From NCBI RefSeq assembly GCF_007004725.1, contig NZ_ML660161.1:171112-235111 (forward strand): a DNA stretch of 64,000 nt, written 5' to 3'. The notes below the pieces were generated by a model. It was not told where the DNA came from. It did no database searches and saw only the letters and a list, made by a program, of their open reading frames with translations. The position numbers and the translations under genes were made by a program. This DNA is from Aliikangiella coralliicola (lineage in GTDB: Bacteria; Pseudomonadota; Gammaproteobacteria; Enterobacterales; Kangiellaceae). Below, piece by piece: positions 33,789 through 42,075 of the stretch (its first letter is position 1; every line of letters begins with the position of its first letter).

Positions 33789-34859
33789 CTACAATTTGTT
33801 TTCTTCTAGCAATGACTGAATTTTGTTTTTAAGGTCTTTGTCTGATGTTGAAGTCATCAGTTTTACCAAAGGTTGCGTATCGCCAGGTTTGCCCTCGCTG
33901 AGAAACTGTAATTGAGCTATCCTGAAATTAACCCAATCTTTCGATATTAACCTGTTTTCAGCCGGTATTGCGGCATATTGCGCGATACTCCTTAAGCCAA
34001 GTTGAAGGTGTGATTTTGACTCTGCTGCCAGTTTGCCGATTTGATACAATCGCATGTCGGCAAAATCCGGCTCATTGCCATCATTGTTTAATTCAATGGA
34101 GATTAGTTCTTTGAGGGCAGATTCATAATGCCCCTGGTTGGATAGCATCATTGCAAAATCAAACTTGAACCTCCCAATATCAATCGTTGATGTGGAGTTC
34201 AATGCATCTCGATAAAGGCCAATGGCTTCCTCGACTTTTTTGTTTTTGAGAAGATCGGGCACTTCAAAAGAGAATGCAGCTCTTTTATCAATTAGACGCA
34301 GTTTGTTAATCAGTTCCGGAATTGCATCCTTATCACCGCCGGCCATCACAGGCGCTTGCTGGTGAAATCTGATTAGGCCAATCAATGATGGTTGGTGGCT
34401 GTTATCTATTTCTAGTGCCCGGGTAAAATAGCGCTTGGCATCTTTTGCGTAGCCAAGCTTGCTAAATATGCTCGCCGACTGTGCTTGCTTTGCAGCAATT
34501 CTGGCGGCGATAAATAAATGCTCTGGGTTATCTGAAGATGCTTTTAGGACTTCAGTCACATAATCTTCGGCATCGTCTAATTGATTGGTATAAAAAGCGA
34601 TTCTAGCTAATCCAAACAACGCTTGGGTTTTAAACGATTGATCATTCTCTATTTTTTTAAATAAATGCAGTGCTTGTTCATATTGTTGGTTTTCCAAAGC
34701 GGCTTCCGCCTGGTTAAGGGGGGTCTCATTAGCCCTAAGCGTTGTAGTAGAGCTAAAAATAGTGAGTAGCAAGATACCTGTCGCCAGGTGCCACTGAATA
34801 GTTAGTGGCCTATTTTTTTCACCAGTGATATTAAATAAAATCAGTAAATTCTTTATCAT
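33789..34859 (-). CDS. TPR-repeat protein, second copy of the 7-TM/TPR pair
   Basis: 356 residues, with a basic N-terminal stretch and a hydrophobic helix (residues 24-40, LATGILLLTIFSSTTT) that serves as a signal or anchor, then TPR-type helices to the end. Blocks QSASIFSKLGYAKDAKRYFT, then HQQAPVMAGGDKDAIPELIN, parallel the TPR protein at 1608, so the two are paralogues. GAGGAAGGTAGTTA precedes the ATG at 34859. Probably periplasmic. Overlap with the amidohydrolase operon suggests a shared process, not identified. Confidence 0.75.
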   Translation of the reverse strand: MIKNLLILFNITGEKNRPLTIQWHLATGILLLTIFSSTTTLRANETPLNQAEAALENQQYEQALHLFKKIENDQSFKTQALFGLARIAFYTNQLDDAEDYVTEVLKASSDNPEHLFIAARIAAKQAQSASIFSKLGYAKDAKRYFTRALEIDNSHQPSLIGLIRFHQQAPVMAGGDKDAIPELINKLRLIDKRAAFSFEVPDLLKNKKVEEAIGLYRDALNSTSTIDIGRFKFDFAMMLSNQGHYESALKELISIELNNDGNEPDFADMRLYQIGKLAAESKSHLQLGLRSIAQYAAIPAENRLISKDWVNFRIAQLQFLSEGKPGDTQPLVKLMTSTSDKDLKNKIQSLLEENKL

Positions 34860-34987
34860 TAACTACCTTCCTCAGTATTGAAAAATGATCGTCGTATTCG
34901 CAAAAGCCTGCTAAATCATAAGGATTTAGCGCCAACAGACCTCTCAAACGACGCTTTGATAGTAATTTTTTAGAAAAATAGGCTTTT

Positions 34988-35746
34988 TCAGGTGCTTAAT
35001 GCTGGCTTGAATGTCTTTAATTTAACCAGCCAGAAGAATATATAGATCAAGCCGAAAACGGTGGGGATAAACCAATTGTAGTAACCGGAGAGTATATTTT
35101 GAGCGACAAAAAATGCTGTTACCGCCGCGGTGTAGCCCCCCAACATTTTAGATATATGTAGGACTAACCACTTTCTTTTGATATTTTGAGGTTGATTGAA
35201 CAAGATTAAATCAATCAAGCCGAATGCGATACCGATTGAACCAAAGACGGTCCGTAAAGGGTAAAATTCGCCGTCTAGAACCACTGAATATAACATGATG
35301 ACCAGACTGACTGATATTACGCTGTAGGCGAGTATCCGGTCGATCAATAACTGGTGTTCAGACCGTTTGAAGGCAAGACTTCGTCTGCCGCCAATTAAAA
35401 AATACAGGCTCAAGACGCCAATTTGAAACAAGGAAGGGCTGACATGGTTTGGCATCATTGACACCAGGAGGGTGAGAGATACTGATACCGTCATCGAAAT
35501 ATAGAATAGTTTCCCAGTCAACCTATGTAGCGGGCTGCCTTTTTTTGATATTAAGGCAATGCCACCGATAACAAAGGCCAGGCTCCCTAAAATAACGTGC
35601 ACGACTATCAAAGCGTTAACACCACGAAATTCAAAAAATAGCATCAGCAAGATTGATGCGATCAAGGCTAATGATGTAGCAGTTACAAACAGGTTTTTAT
35701 CGCTTATGTTTTTCATGGTTTTTCTCATAACAAAAAAACTCAACAT
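34988..35746 (-). CDS. Seven-TM DUF2306-like membrane protein, second copy
   Basis: 252 residues, about seven hydrophobic helices. Pattern VHVILGSLAFVIGGIALISK, then KGSPLHRLTGKLFYISMTVS, corresponds to HVIAGSIAL and KKHRRFGQLF in the protein at 805. The start is uncertain: ATGs at 35746, 35728 and 35716 are all possible and none has a clear ribosome binding site. It lies 128 bases upstream of the TPR gene. Function unknown. Divergent from the AraC-type regulator at 35922, whose product is the obvious candidate regulator. Confidence 0.65.
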   Translation of the reverse strand: MLSFFVMRKTMKNISDKNLFVTATSLALIASILLMLFFEFRGVNALIVVHVILGSLAFVIGGIALISKKGSPLHRLTGKLFYISMTVSVSLTLLVSMMPNHVSPSLFQIGVLSLYFLIGGRRSLAFKRSEHQLLIDRILAYSVISVSLVIMLYSVVLDGEFYPLRTVFGSIGIAFGLIDLILFNQPQNIKRKWLVLHISKMLGGYTAAVTAFFVAQNILSGYYNWFIPTVFGLIYIFFWLVKLKTFKPALST

Positions 35747-35826
35747 AGCGATTACGAGTCGTTCTTACCTCTTAGAATAAGTTTTGAGAGTTTCTTTTTG
35801 TGAGTCTCTGCTGATGAGAGCTTGGT

Positions 35827-35892
35827 GAAACCTGGGCCGCATGTTGCAATAGACTTAACCTGGGGTTTCATTTTCAGGCACTTGGGTTTAAG
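35827..35892. promoter_or_regulatory. Clustered ACCTGG motifs between the 7-TM and AraC genes
   Basis: GAAACCTGGG (35827-35836), CTTAACCTGG (35854-35863) and, inverted, CTTGGGTTTAAG (35881-35892) lie in the divergent spacer. The first locus has TTAAAACCTGG, TTAAAGCCTGG and TTAAAACCAGG at the same relative place (728-780). The resemblance suggests a common regulator of the two 7-TM/TPR loci; by-eye match only. Confidence 0.4.
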
Positions 35893-35921
35893 ATGAACAC
35901 GAATTAGGAAAATTAGTTTTT

Positions 35922-37058
35922 ATGATGTCTTTTTCATTTTTTGACGTTCTATTAATGATAGGGATAACCCAAGGTCTGGTGGCGGTCCCACTACTACTTT
36001 TTGCTCGAGACAAGCGATTAAGTAACGTATTTTTGGCGTTGGCTATTCTGTCATTTTGTCTACTATTTTTTAAAATATTAATAAATTTTACCGGTCTGGC
36101 GCGTGACGTTCCGTTTCGTTATTTCCCTAATGCTTTTGAATTAGCGACTGCGCCACTGTTTTACTTCTATGTTGTTGCGTTGACGAAGAAAGGTTTTACA
36201 TGGAAGTGGAAATTTATTAAGCATTTCATTCCATTTATTATCGCTCAATTTTATGCGTTTTTTATATACGGGTCAGTTTACACTTACCCAACTGCCGTCA
36301 TACAAGATGAGGTTGCTCATCAACTCTATTACAAATTATTCAAAGAAATAGAAGATTGGGCGATAGTTGTTTCTATTTTGAGCTACCTTTATTTGGGCTA
36401 TCGAAGATTTATTGCTTTCCAACAGCAGGTAAGAAACAGCACCGCTGATAGCGCTTACCCGACACTTAGCTGGTTACGAAACATTCTTGTTTTGAGTATC
36501 GTATTGTGGCTGTTTCTTTTATCAAATATGACTCTCAGCCGTTTAACTGACCTTGAAATGCACACCGACCTGCATTGGAAAGTCTATTTTGTCTACATTG
36601 CGTCGATCACTTATTATCTTAGTTTTATGGCCTATCGCCAACAGGCACCGGATCTCGATCAAATTTATCCATCAGAATTAAAATCTGCTAATAAAAAGGC
36701 TTCATGTGCTGAAACGGAAAAGTTGGCCAATAGTTTTCGTCACTTGCTAGAGCAACAGAAAATCTACCTGGAGCCTACACTTAACATTCGACAGGTTGCT
36801 GAGCGACTTGATGTGAGTCAGTCCAATTTTTCGCAAGTGGTTAATACGCATTTTGATAAAAGCTTTCGAGAATTAATCAATGAGTATCGTATCGAAGATG
36901 TAAAAGAAAAATTACTCGATAGACAAAGTAAGGTATCTATTTTGTCTTTAGCACTTGAGTCGGGCTTTAATTCCGAGGCAAGTTTTTATCGAGTCTTCAA
37001 GAATAAAACCGGGGTTTCACCGAAAGAGTTTATCAATCAAAATGCCACGACAGTTTGA
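35922..37058 (+). CDS. Membrane-bound AraC family transcriptional regulator
   Basis: 378 residues. Seven hydrophobic helices span about 1-245, followed by an AraC/HTH_18 domain at about 275-375 (LNIRQVAERLDVSQSNFSQV; SEASFYRVFKNKTGVSPKEF). Such 7-TM AraC proteins sense a membrane or periplasmic signal and regulate neighbouring genes directly from the membrane. The divergent 7-TM/TPR/amidohydrolase operon is the natural target. Two adjacent ATGs open the frame; AGGAAAATTAG lies upstream. Confidence 0.9.
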   Translation: MMSFSFFDVLLMIGITQGLVAVPLLLFARDKRLSNVFLALAILSFCLLFFKILINFTGLARDVPFRYFPNAFELATAPLFYFYVVALTKKGFTWKWKFIKHFIPFIIAQFYAFFIYGSVYTYPTAVIQDEVAHQLYYKLFKEIEDWAIVVSILSYLYLGYRRFIAFQQQVRNSTADSAYPTLSWLRNILVLSIVLWLFLLSNMTLSRLTDLEMHTDLHWKVYFVYIASITYYLSFMAYRQQAPDLDQIYPSELKSANKKASCAETEKLANSFRHLLEQQKIYLEPTLNIRQVAERLDVSQSNFSQVVNTHFDKSFRELINEYRIEDVKEKLLDRQSKVSILSLALESGFNSEASFYRVFKNKTGVSPKEFINQNATTV

Positions 37059-37111
37059 GCACTCGTCTCGACGCTGCTGATTAATCTGTTCTTATCCCAA
37101 GCTCAGGCTGA

Positions 37112-38263
37112 TTAAGTTGTCATCACTACTTGATTTCGACCATATTCCTTCGCTTGATAGAGTGCGTTGTCGGCTCTATCAATGGCTTTCTCAACGTCAG
37201 AATTATCATCTTCTATAAATACCACACCAAAACTGGCAGATACATTAATTTCTAATTCGTCGAAAAAAATCGTATGGTTTTCGATTATTTTCCTCAATCG
37301 TTCCGCAACATTACTCGCTTCATTAAACTCGATGCGGCCAAGTAAAATAACAAATTCTTCGCCACCTAACCGACCCAGCAAATCCTCGTGTTTAATATGA
37401 GTTTTTACCTGATCAACGGTTTCAATTAACACCTGATCACCGGCAGCGTGACCATATTTGTCATTAATCGATTTAAACTTGTCGATATCCATTAGGACAA
37501 TGCAAACATGTTGAGATCTTTTTAACATATTGGTGATTTTTTTCTGTGCCTGTTCGTAAAAGCCTCGACGATTCAAACATCGAGTTAAGGGATCTGTCAT
37601 TGCTAACGTCTTCATATTTTCCGAAAGATCCGAAGCCAGCATAAAAACAACAAATAAACCCATCGCCGTAAACGCTGCAGGCATGGTGACAAAATTCAGA
37701 TAAATGTATAACTCTCGAAAAAATGGATTGAGTTCTGCGCCTTGTAACAAGGCAAAAGTTGCTGCCATAAATTGAAAGATAGAAAGTAGGATGTAAGATA
37801 TTGAAGCACCCAAGTCGGCTGGCGGACTCTTCTCTCGATACTTTAGTATGACGATTCCTACAATGAATAAAATGATTGCATTGTGATAAATATATAGAGA
37901 CATACTTAAGCCAGTATGGTTATTTACGGCAGTAAAATAGTAGGTGAGAATCAATAGTACTATGGTACTAGAAAAGAAATATTTGATATTTAAGCGAGAG
38001 CGAGTTCTGAGGAAGTGCCCCCAGCTTCCGATAACAACCGACAACATTGAAAGGCTGCACACAATCATCCAATACAGAATATGGGGCTTGATGTCTTCGC
38101 TAAAAACGTTAAAGACACGTTGAATAACGATAATCAGAAATGTAATCGACCAAAGCAAAATATACTTTTTTCTACCCATCGTATACCAGGCCATAAGAAA
38201 AATAAGCGCAAGCGTTAGACTCGTGAAGATGACGGTGAGCTGGGCAAAAAGCACTGAATTCAT
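37112..38263 (-). CDS. Diguanylate cyclase with membrane sensor
   Basis: 383 residues. About six to seven hydrophobic segments in residues 1-205 form a sensor of no recognised MASE type, followed by a GGDEF domain (about 215-380). The active-site motif is GGEEF (GRLGGEEFVILL), a functional variant, and DPLTRCLNRRGFYE and DIDKFKSINDKYGHAAGD are intact. The product inhibition site RxxD is degenerate: KHED stands at the expected position, Arg replaced by Lys. The enzyme should make cyclic di-GMP at the inner membrane. Confidence 0.93.
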   Translation of the reverse strand: MNSVLFAQLTVIFTSLTLALIFLMAWYTMGRKKYILLWSITFLIIVIQRVFNVFSEDIKPHILYWMIVCSLSMLSVVIGSWGHFLRTRSRLNIKYFFSSTIVLLILTYYFTAVNNHTGLSMSLYIYHNAIILFIVGIVILKYREKSPPADLGASISYILLSIFQFMAATFALLQGAELNPFFRELYIYLNFVTMPAAFTAMGLFVVFMLASDLSENMKTLAMTDPLTRCLNRRGFYEQAQKKITNMLKRSQHVCIVLMDIDKFKSINDKYGHAAGDQVLIETVDQVKTHIKHEDLLGRLGGEEFVILLGRIEFNEASNVAERLRKIIENHTIFFDELEINVSASFGVVFIEDDNSDVEKAIDRADNALYQAKEYGRNQVVMTT

Positions 38264-38328
38264 TTTAATACATCGATAAGAAGGCGTAAGTTATGTTTAC
38301 ATTTATACAGTATAGTTATTATACCTTG

Positions 38329-39015
38329 TTAGTTTGAAATCTTCTTTAGCTTGATCAACTTTGATAGATAGCTTTCACGAGCAATTAAAAATTTGATTAA
38401 AAGATCCGGGTAATCTTGCGATACCGCTTGTTGAACAGATTTTCGTTGTTGCAATGTGCTTCGCCAAAGCTGGCACTTAGGCAGAGTGTCAAAGGTGCCT
38501 AAATCAGCAAACGTATCGAATACATCAAAGTATCGAAAAATTGGTCCGTAAACAGCATCAATCAAATGAAACTTCTCTCCGGAGAAGAAAGGGCCGTCAT
38601 TCAATTCTGCTTCAATATGTCCAAATTTATCTTGTATTTCAGTGTGAATCCTTTGAAAGTGTGGTGCTTCATTTGCGTTGTACAGGCTGGAGATTTTATT
38701 CAGTATACTAGAACCAAATTCTATCCACGCGCGGTGATGAGCTTTCTCAAGATTATCGACTGGGTGCAAGGAAGCCGGTGTTATTTCATTCAAATACTCG
38801 CAGATAATTGCAGATTCAAATAATGTGTATTCTTCATCAACTAATAAAATCGGAACTTTTCCCAAAGGCGATTTTTGTTTAAACCATGGGGGCTTTTTAG
38901 CAAGATTAATATCTGTTCTGGTGTAAGGAATATCTTTTTCTTTAAGGGTGATAATGGAGCGTTGTACGTAAGGACATAATACGTGTGCAATAAGATGAAA
39001 GTCTGGTTGTGTCAT
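38329..39015 (-). CDS. Glutathione S-transferase family protein
   Basis: 228 residues from the ATG at 39015, chosen because AGGAGCGGATTCC precedes it and the fold begins there (MTQPDFHLIAHVLCPYVQRS). An open frame extends 51 codons upstream but overlaps the doxX gene. A thioredoxin-like domain (CPYVQR motif; GKVPILLVDEEYTLFESAII with the cis-Pro and Glu-Ser glutathione site) occupies about 1-85; the helical domain follows. Likely role: glutathione-dependent detoxification. It is 11 bases downstream of doxX in one operon, divergent from a LysR regulator. Confidence 0.9.
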   Translation of the reverse strand: MTQPDFHLIAHVLCPYVQRSIITLKEKDIPYTRTDINLAKKPPWFKQKSPLGKVPILLVDEEYTLFESAIICEYLNEITPASLHPVDNLEKAHHRAWIEFGSSILNKISSLYNANEAPHFQRIHTEIQDKFGHIEAELNDGPFFSGEKFHLIDAVYGPIFRYFDVFDTFADLGTFDTLPKCQLWRSTLQQRKSVQQAVSQDYPDLLIKFLIARESYLSKLIKLKKISN

Positions 39016-39026
39016 GGAATCCGCTC

Positions 39027-39452
39027 CTATGATTGGGTTAGTTGTTGTTTTGATTGAAAATAAGTATCGAGCGCGTATTTTCCATTTCCCAGACCAATCT
39101 GCGCAATTGCCATTAAGGTGAGTATTAACGGGTATTCCCAACCGCCGCCCGCGTTGGTAAATAACCATCCATTGGCCGAATGCACCCAGGTGGCGCCGAG
39201 CAGAATAGGCACGACAAGTGCGGAAAAAAAGCGAGTTTTAAAGCCCAATAACAGCGACACGCCGGATATAGTTTCTACAGCGAAAACAAAATAGGCAAGT
39301 ATGGAAGGTAGCCCGATCGAGTCAAAATATTGCGCGGTGCCAGCCAAAGTAAACAGCACCAACTTAAGATAGAGGCTATGCGCCAGTAGTACCATGGCGA
39401 GCGAAATTCGTAAGATCAATGGGCTGGTATCTGGGTTCAATAAATTGTTCAT
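39027..39452 (-). CDS. DoxX family membrane protein
   Basis: 141 residues from the ATG at 39452, preceded by AAGGAAATCACA; the frame is open for 17 more codons but they are hydrophilic and lack a ribosome binding site. Four transmembrane helices with the DoxX pattern (PLILRISLAMVLLAHSLYLK; FVFAVETISGVSLLLGFKTR). DoxX-type proteins are linked to quinone or thiol redox processes. The gene heads a two-gene operon with the GST and is divergent from lysR, which probably controls it. Confidence 0.9.
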   Translation of the reverse strand: MNNLLNPDTSPLILRISLAMVLLAHSLYLKLVLFTLAGTAQYFDSIGLPSILAYFVFAVETISGVSLLLGFKTRFFSALVVPILLGATWVHSANGWLFTNAGGGWEYPLILTLMAIAQIGLGNGKYALDTYFQSKQQLTQS

Positions 39453-39545
39453 TGTGATTTCCTTCTGGTCAGTTAAGTGCGATTGCTTCATATGCTCGAA
39501 CATTATCTCTCTTGCGAATTTGCACTTAAATTGGCAATATATGCA

Positions 39546-39555
39546 AATTCGAATT
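39546..39555. promoter_or_regulatory. Candidate LysR operator in the doxX-lysR spacer
   Basis: AATTCGAATT (39546-39555) is a perfect palindrome flanked by TGCA on both sides (TGCAAATTCGAATTGCA), 34 bases before the LysR start and 94 bases from doxX. Further TTGC/GCAA elements surround it. A T-N-A-type palindrome in a divergent LysR spacer is the usual autoregulatory site. Confidence 0.5.
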
Positions 39556-39588
39556 GCAATTTTGCAAGAGTGATAAAGAGAGAAAAGT

Positions 39589-40458
39589 ATGGATTGGAAC
39601 TCGTTAAAAGTATTTCTAGCGATTGCTCGTTGTGGATCTTTATCGGGGGCGGCTAATGAGCTTGACGTTAATCACTCGACTATCTTCAGGCGCTTGAATG
39701 CTTTTGAAGAGGAAATTGGTGGCAAGCTATTTGAACGTATTAACAATAGTTACGAGCTGACGACATTAGGTTATGAGCTGCTTGATCTTGCACAAAACAT
39801 TGAAGATTCTTTTGATAGTATTGACCGTCACATTGTAGGCAAGGATTTTCAACCCAAAGGTAACGTAAAAATCACGGCGCCCACCAATATTGCCTATCGT
39901 TATTTACCCCGTTATATTTCCGAGTTTAATCGTCAATATCCAGAGATTCAGATTGAGCTTTTGGTTAGTAACCAGGAATTTAATATGTCAAACCGTCAAG
40001 CTGACATCGCAGTGCGAGCAACGCCTTCGCCGCCGGAACATTTGGTTGGCAGGCAGGTGGCAACGCTTAACTGGAGTGTTTATGCGAGTAAGAAATATCA
40101 GGATAAATTTGGTTTACCTGACAATATGAAAGAGTTAGTAAACCATTCTTTAATTGGTGCGACAGGTGCTTTAAGTAACCTGCCGGCATTTGTCTGGCAG
40201 GACAAGCATTTTACCAATCAAGTTGTAACGCGCTGCGATGATTTAACTGCGATGTCTTATTTTGCAGAATCTGGGCAGGGCTTGGCGTTTTTACCTGAGG
40301 ATCAGTCACGACCTGAACTGATAAAATTGTTTCGAGTTAAAGAGAGCCTTCCCAGTAATTTATGGCTATTAACTCATCCTGATTTACGTAAAGTTGAAAG
40401 GATTAAATTAGTTATGCGCTATTTGACGCAGGCTTTTTCTAGCGAATGGAATTCTTGA
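39589..40458 (+). CDS. LysR family transcriptional regulator
   Basis: 289 residues. N-terminal winged helix-turn-helix (MDWNSLKVFLAIARCGSLSG, then AANELDVNHSTIFRRLNAFE) and a LysR substrate-binding domain at about 90-285. The form LDVNHSTIFRRL and the substrate domain motif VRATPSPPEHLVGRQVATLN place it in the group that often controls GST/DoxX-like genes. GAGAGAAAAGT precedes the ATG. Divergent from doxX-GST, its presumed target; inducer unknown. Confidence 0.93.
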   Translation: MDWNSLKVFLAIARCGSLSGAANELDVNHSTIFRRLNAFEEEIGGKLFERINNSYELTTLGYELLDLAQNIEDSFDSIDRHIVGKDFQPKGNVKITAPTNIAYRYLPRYISEFNRQYPEIQIELLVSNQEFNMSNRQADIAVRATPSPPEHLVGRQVATLNWSVYASKKYQDKFGLPDNMKELVNHSLIGATGALSNLPAFVWQDKHFTNQVVTRCDDLTAMSYFAESGQGLAFLPEDQSRPELIKLFRVKESLPSNLWLLTHPDLRKVERIKLVMRYLTQAFSSEWNS

Positions 40459-40601
40459 GCAGGTGGTGAAGTGAATTTTTGGTGATTATTTGAATTGAAG
40501 TTTGAGTTTATTTAATAAGTTTTAGGTTGTTTGATTTTTGTTTTAAGATTTGGTCGTGATTCGGCCAATTGCGGACCTTAGTTCAAAACGCGTAGATTAC
40601 T

Positions 40602-41270
40602 TTAGTTCTTCGATTCTCTAATTTCCTTCAATGATTTGTTGAGCCAACTCAGATACCATCCTTTGAAACTTAGGTTTCTTCCGTCATCATCTTTGAGCAG
40701 TTCAATTCCCGCATAGTCTGCTCTAAGGTCACTCCAAATAGTTCCTTTCATTGGACCACTTACAACCATCCATATTCTTCTTGCACATCCTGCATGGCAA
40801 ATAGGTATTGCGCCCGACATAACATTTTCAGCCCAATATTTTTCGTTTAACTGTTCTTCCCATGTCTCCCAAAGTGCGTCTTCCTCTTCGTCGGATTCAC
40901 AATTGTCACAATCTGGCTCATTTTCCCAAAACGAATCTGGCAAGTTCCAATTTGAACTATAAGGAAATGGTTTCGACAAATTTCCTACAAGTGTTCCATC
41001 TGTCCAAGAACACATATCATGGTTGTCATCTTCCATTTCAATTGGAAAAACTCCGTAAAAAGGTCCTGCGCCTCCGTTTCCGACGGTGGTGATAAACTCT
41101 CGATACTCATCGGGAAAAATACATCCATATTTTGCCTCAATTGCCTTAAACTCGGTTTCTGACAAAGGAATATTCAATTCATATCCATGCGAACTTGCCC
41201 CAAAAGCATTGCAGCGTTCATCTTCCTTTTTTAATTCATCTAGTTTGAGTTTTAATTCTTCCATAACCAT
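40602..41270 (-). CDS. SMI1/KNR4 (SUKH) family protein
   Basis: 222 residues. The SUKH signature is clear: IPLSETEFKAIEAKYGCIFP, then DEYREFITTVGNGGAGPFYG. A central acidic, Cys-containing insert (ENEPDCDNCESDEEEDALWE) separates it from the C-terminal part with CHAGCARRIWMVVSGPMKGT. SUKH proteins are frequent immunity proteins of polymorphic toxins. No toxin gene is adjacent; the gene is the last of a row of single minus-strand genes separated by attC-like palindromes. No ribosome binding site is obvious. Confidence 0.85.
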   Translation of the reverse strand: MVMEELKLKLDELKKEDERCNAFGASSHGYELNIPLSETEFKAIEAKYGCIFPDEYREFITTVGNGGAGPFYGVFPIEMEDDNHDMCSWTDGTLVGNLSKPFPYSSNWNLPDSFWENEPDCDNCESDEEEDALWETWEEQLNEKYWAENVMSGAIPICHAGCARRIWMVVSGPMKGTIWSDLRADYAGIELLKDDDGRNLSFKGWYLSWLNKSLKEIRESKN

Positions 41271-41307
41271 ATATTTTTATTGAATTCAAAATTCGCCATA
41301 AGCGGAA

Positions 41308-41361
41308 GTTTAACAGCGCCTCAGACATAGGCGCTTGTGTCCTATGCCTTGACTTGTTAAC
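41308..41361 (-). other. attC-like palindrome A
   Basis: Read on the minus strand the site runs from GTTAAC (41356-41361) to GTTAAAC (41308-41314), which fits the R' consensus GTTRRRY. The outer arms GTTTAACA and TGTTAAC pair, and CATAGG pairs with CCTATG inside. It separates the SUKH gene from the RseP-like gene. Inference: integron cassette recombination site. Confidence 0.5.
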
Positions 41362-41371
41362 TTTTTTAAAA

Positions 41372-42019
41372 TTACCAAGCATAATATATTATTGCTGTTA
41401 ACCAGCTGCCTATTAAAACTATAGCTATAACCAACGACACTTGAGCCGCTACAGTCTCCCAGTTTGTAGATGACTTGCCCCACTTAATTAAACCGACAAT
41501 TGCCTGACCGCCATTAAAGATGGTAAGAGGTAATGGGTTAAAAGCTACAAGTTTCGTTTGCGCAATTACAATAACTGTTAATAAAGAGTTTTTCTGAATA
41601 AATAAATGTGCTTCTCTAATTAAGTTTTGTGCTTCAGAAAGTGGACTAAATGCACCAAATATCATTTGTGGAAATGCACCTATAAATGATGACATCACAT
41701 TTTCTCCTTGAATAAGGATTGATAATATCAATAAAAACAAGCAACCTGATAAAGGAACAAAAACTTGTACCCATACTGGTTGATGATTAAATGCAAATCT
41801 CTTTTCTTTTTCAGATACTTCACTCTCTCTAGAATCAAGAGTTTTAACGTATCCACTTAGAGGAAGCGGTTTGAATTGAAAAATACCTATCCTTGCTAGT
41901 GTGGGTCCTGCTCCATAGGTGATTTCTTTGATCTTTACTCCGCAAAGCTTAACAAAAATTGCCATTGCAGATATATGGAGAGTCATAAAAATCGTAATTG
42001 ATAAAAGTAGTTCAGTCAT
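41372..42019 (-). CDS. RseP-like M50 protein lacking catalytic residues
   Basis: 215 residues, four or so transmembrane helices. It follows the RseP layout without PDZ domains: LCGVKIKEITYGAGPTLAR, then FKPLPLSGYVKTLDSRE, KRFAFNHQP and NPLPLTIFNGGQAIVG match RseP CGV-x-V-x-x-F-S-x-G-G, PLGGYVKMLDE, HAFN and N-x-x-P-x-x-x-LDGG. The zinc motif HExxH is instead HISAM (residues 15-19), and the third ligand Asp of LDG is Asn. The protein therefore cannot be a normal zinc protease and may be a substrate-binding or immunity-like derivative. Confidence 0.75.
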   Translation of the reverse strand: MTELLLSITIFMTLHISAMAIFVKLCGVKIKEITYGAGPTLARIGIFQFKPLPLSGYVKTLDSRESEVSEKEKRFAFNHQPVWVQVFVPLSGCLFLLILSILIQGENVMSSFIGAFPQMIFGAFSPLSEAQNLIREAHLFIQKNSLLTVIVIAQTKLVAFNPLPLTIFNGGQAIVGLIKWGKSSTNWETVAAQVSLVIAIVLIGSWLTAIIYYAW

Positions 42020-42025
42020 AATAGA

Positions 42026-42075
42026 AGTTAACGCTAAGTTAGTTTTTTACGCTAAATTTCAGCGCATTGTTAAGT
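42026..42075 (-). other. attC-like palindrome B
   Basis: On the minus strand it starts ACTTAAC (42069-42075, fits RYYYAAC) and overlaps the stop codon of the 42070 gene, then runs to GTTAACT (42026-42032). Plus-strand arms AGTTAACGCT and AGCGCATTGTTAAGT pair with a bulge, an attC-like feature. It ends six bases before the next gene's ATG. Confidence 0.55.
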
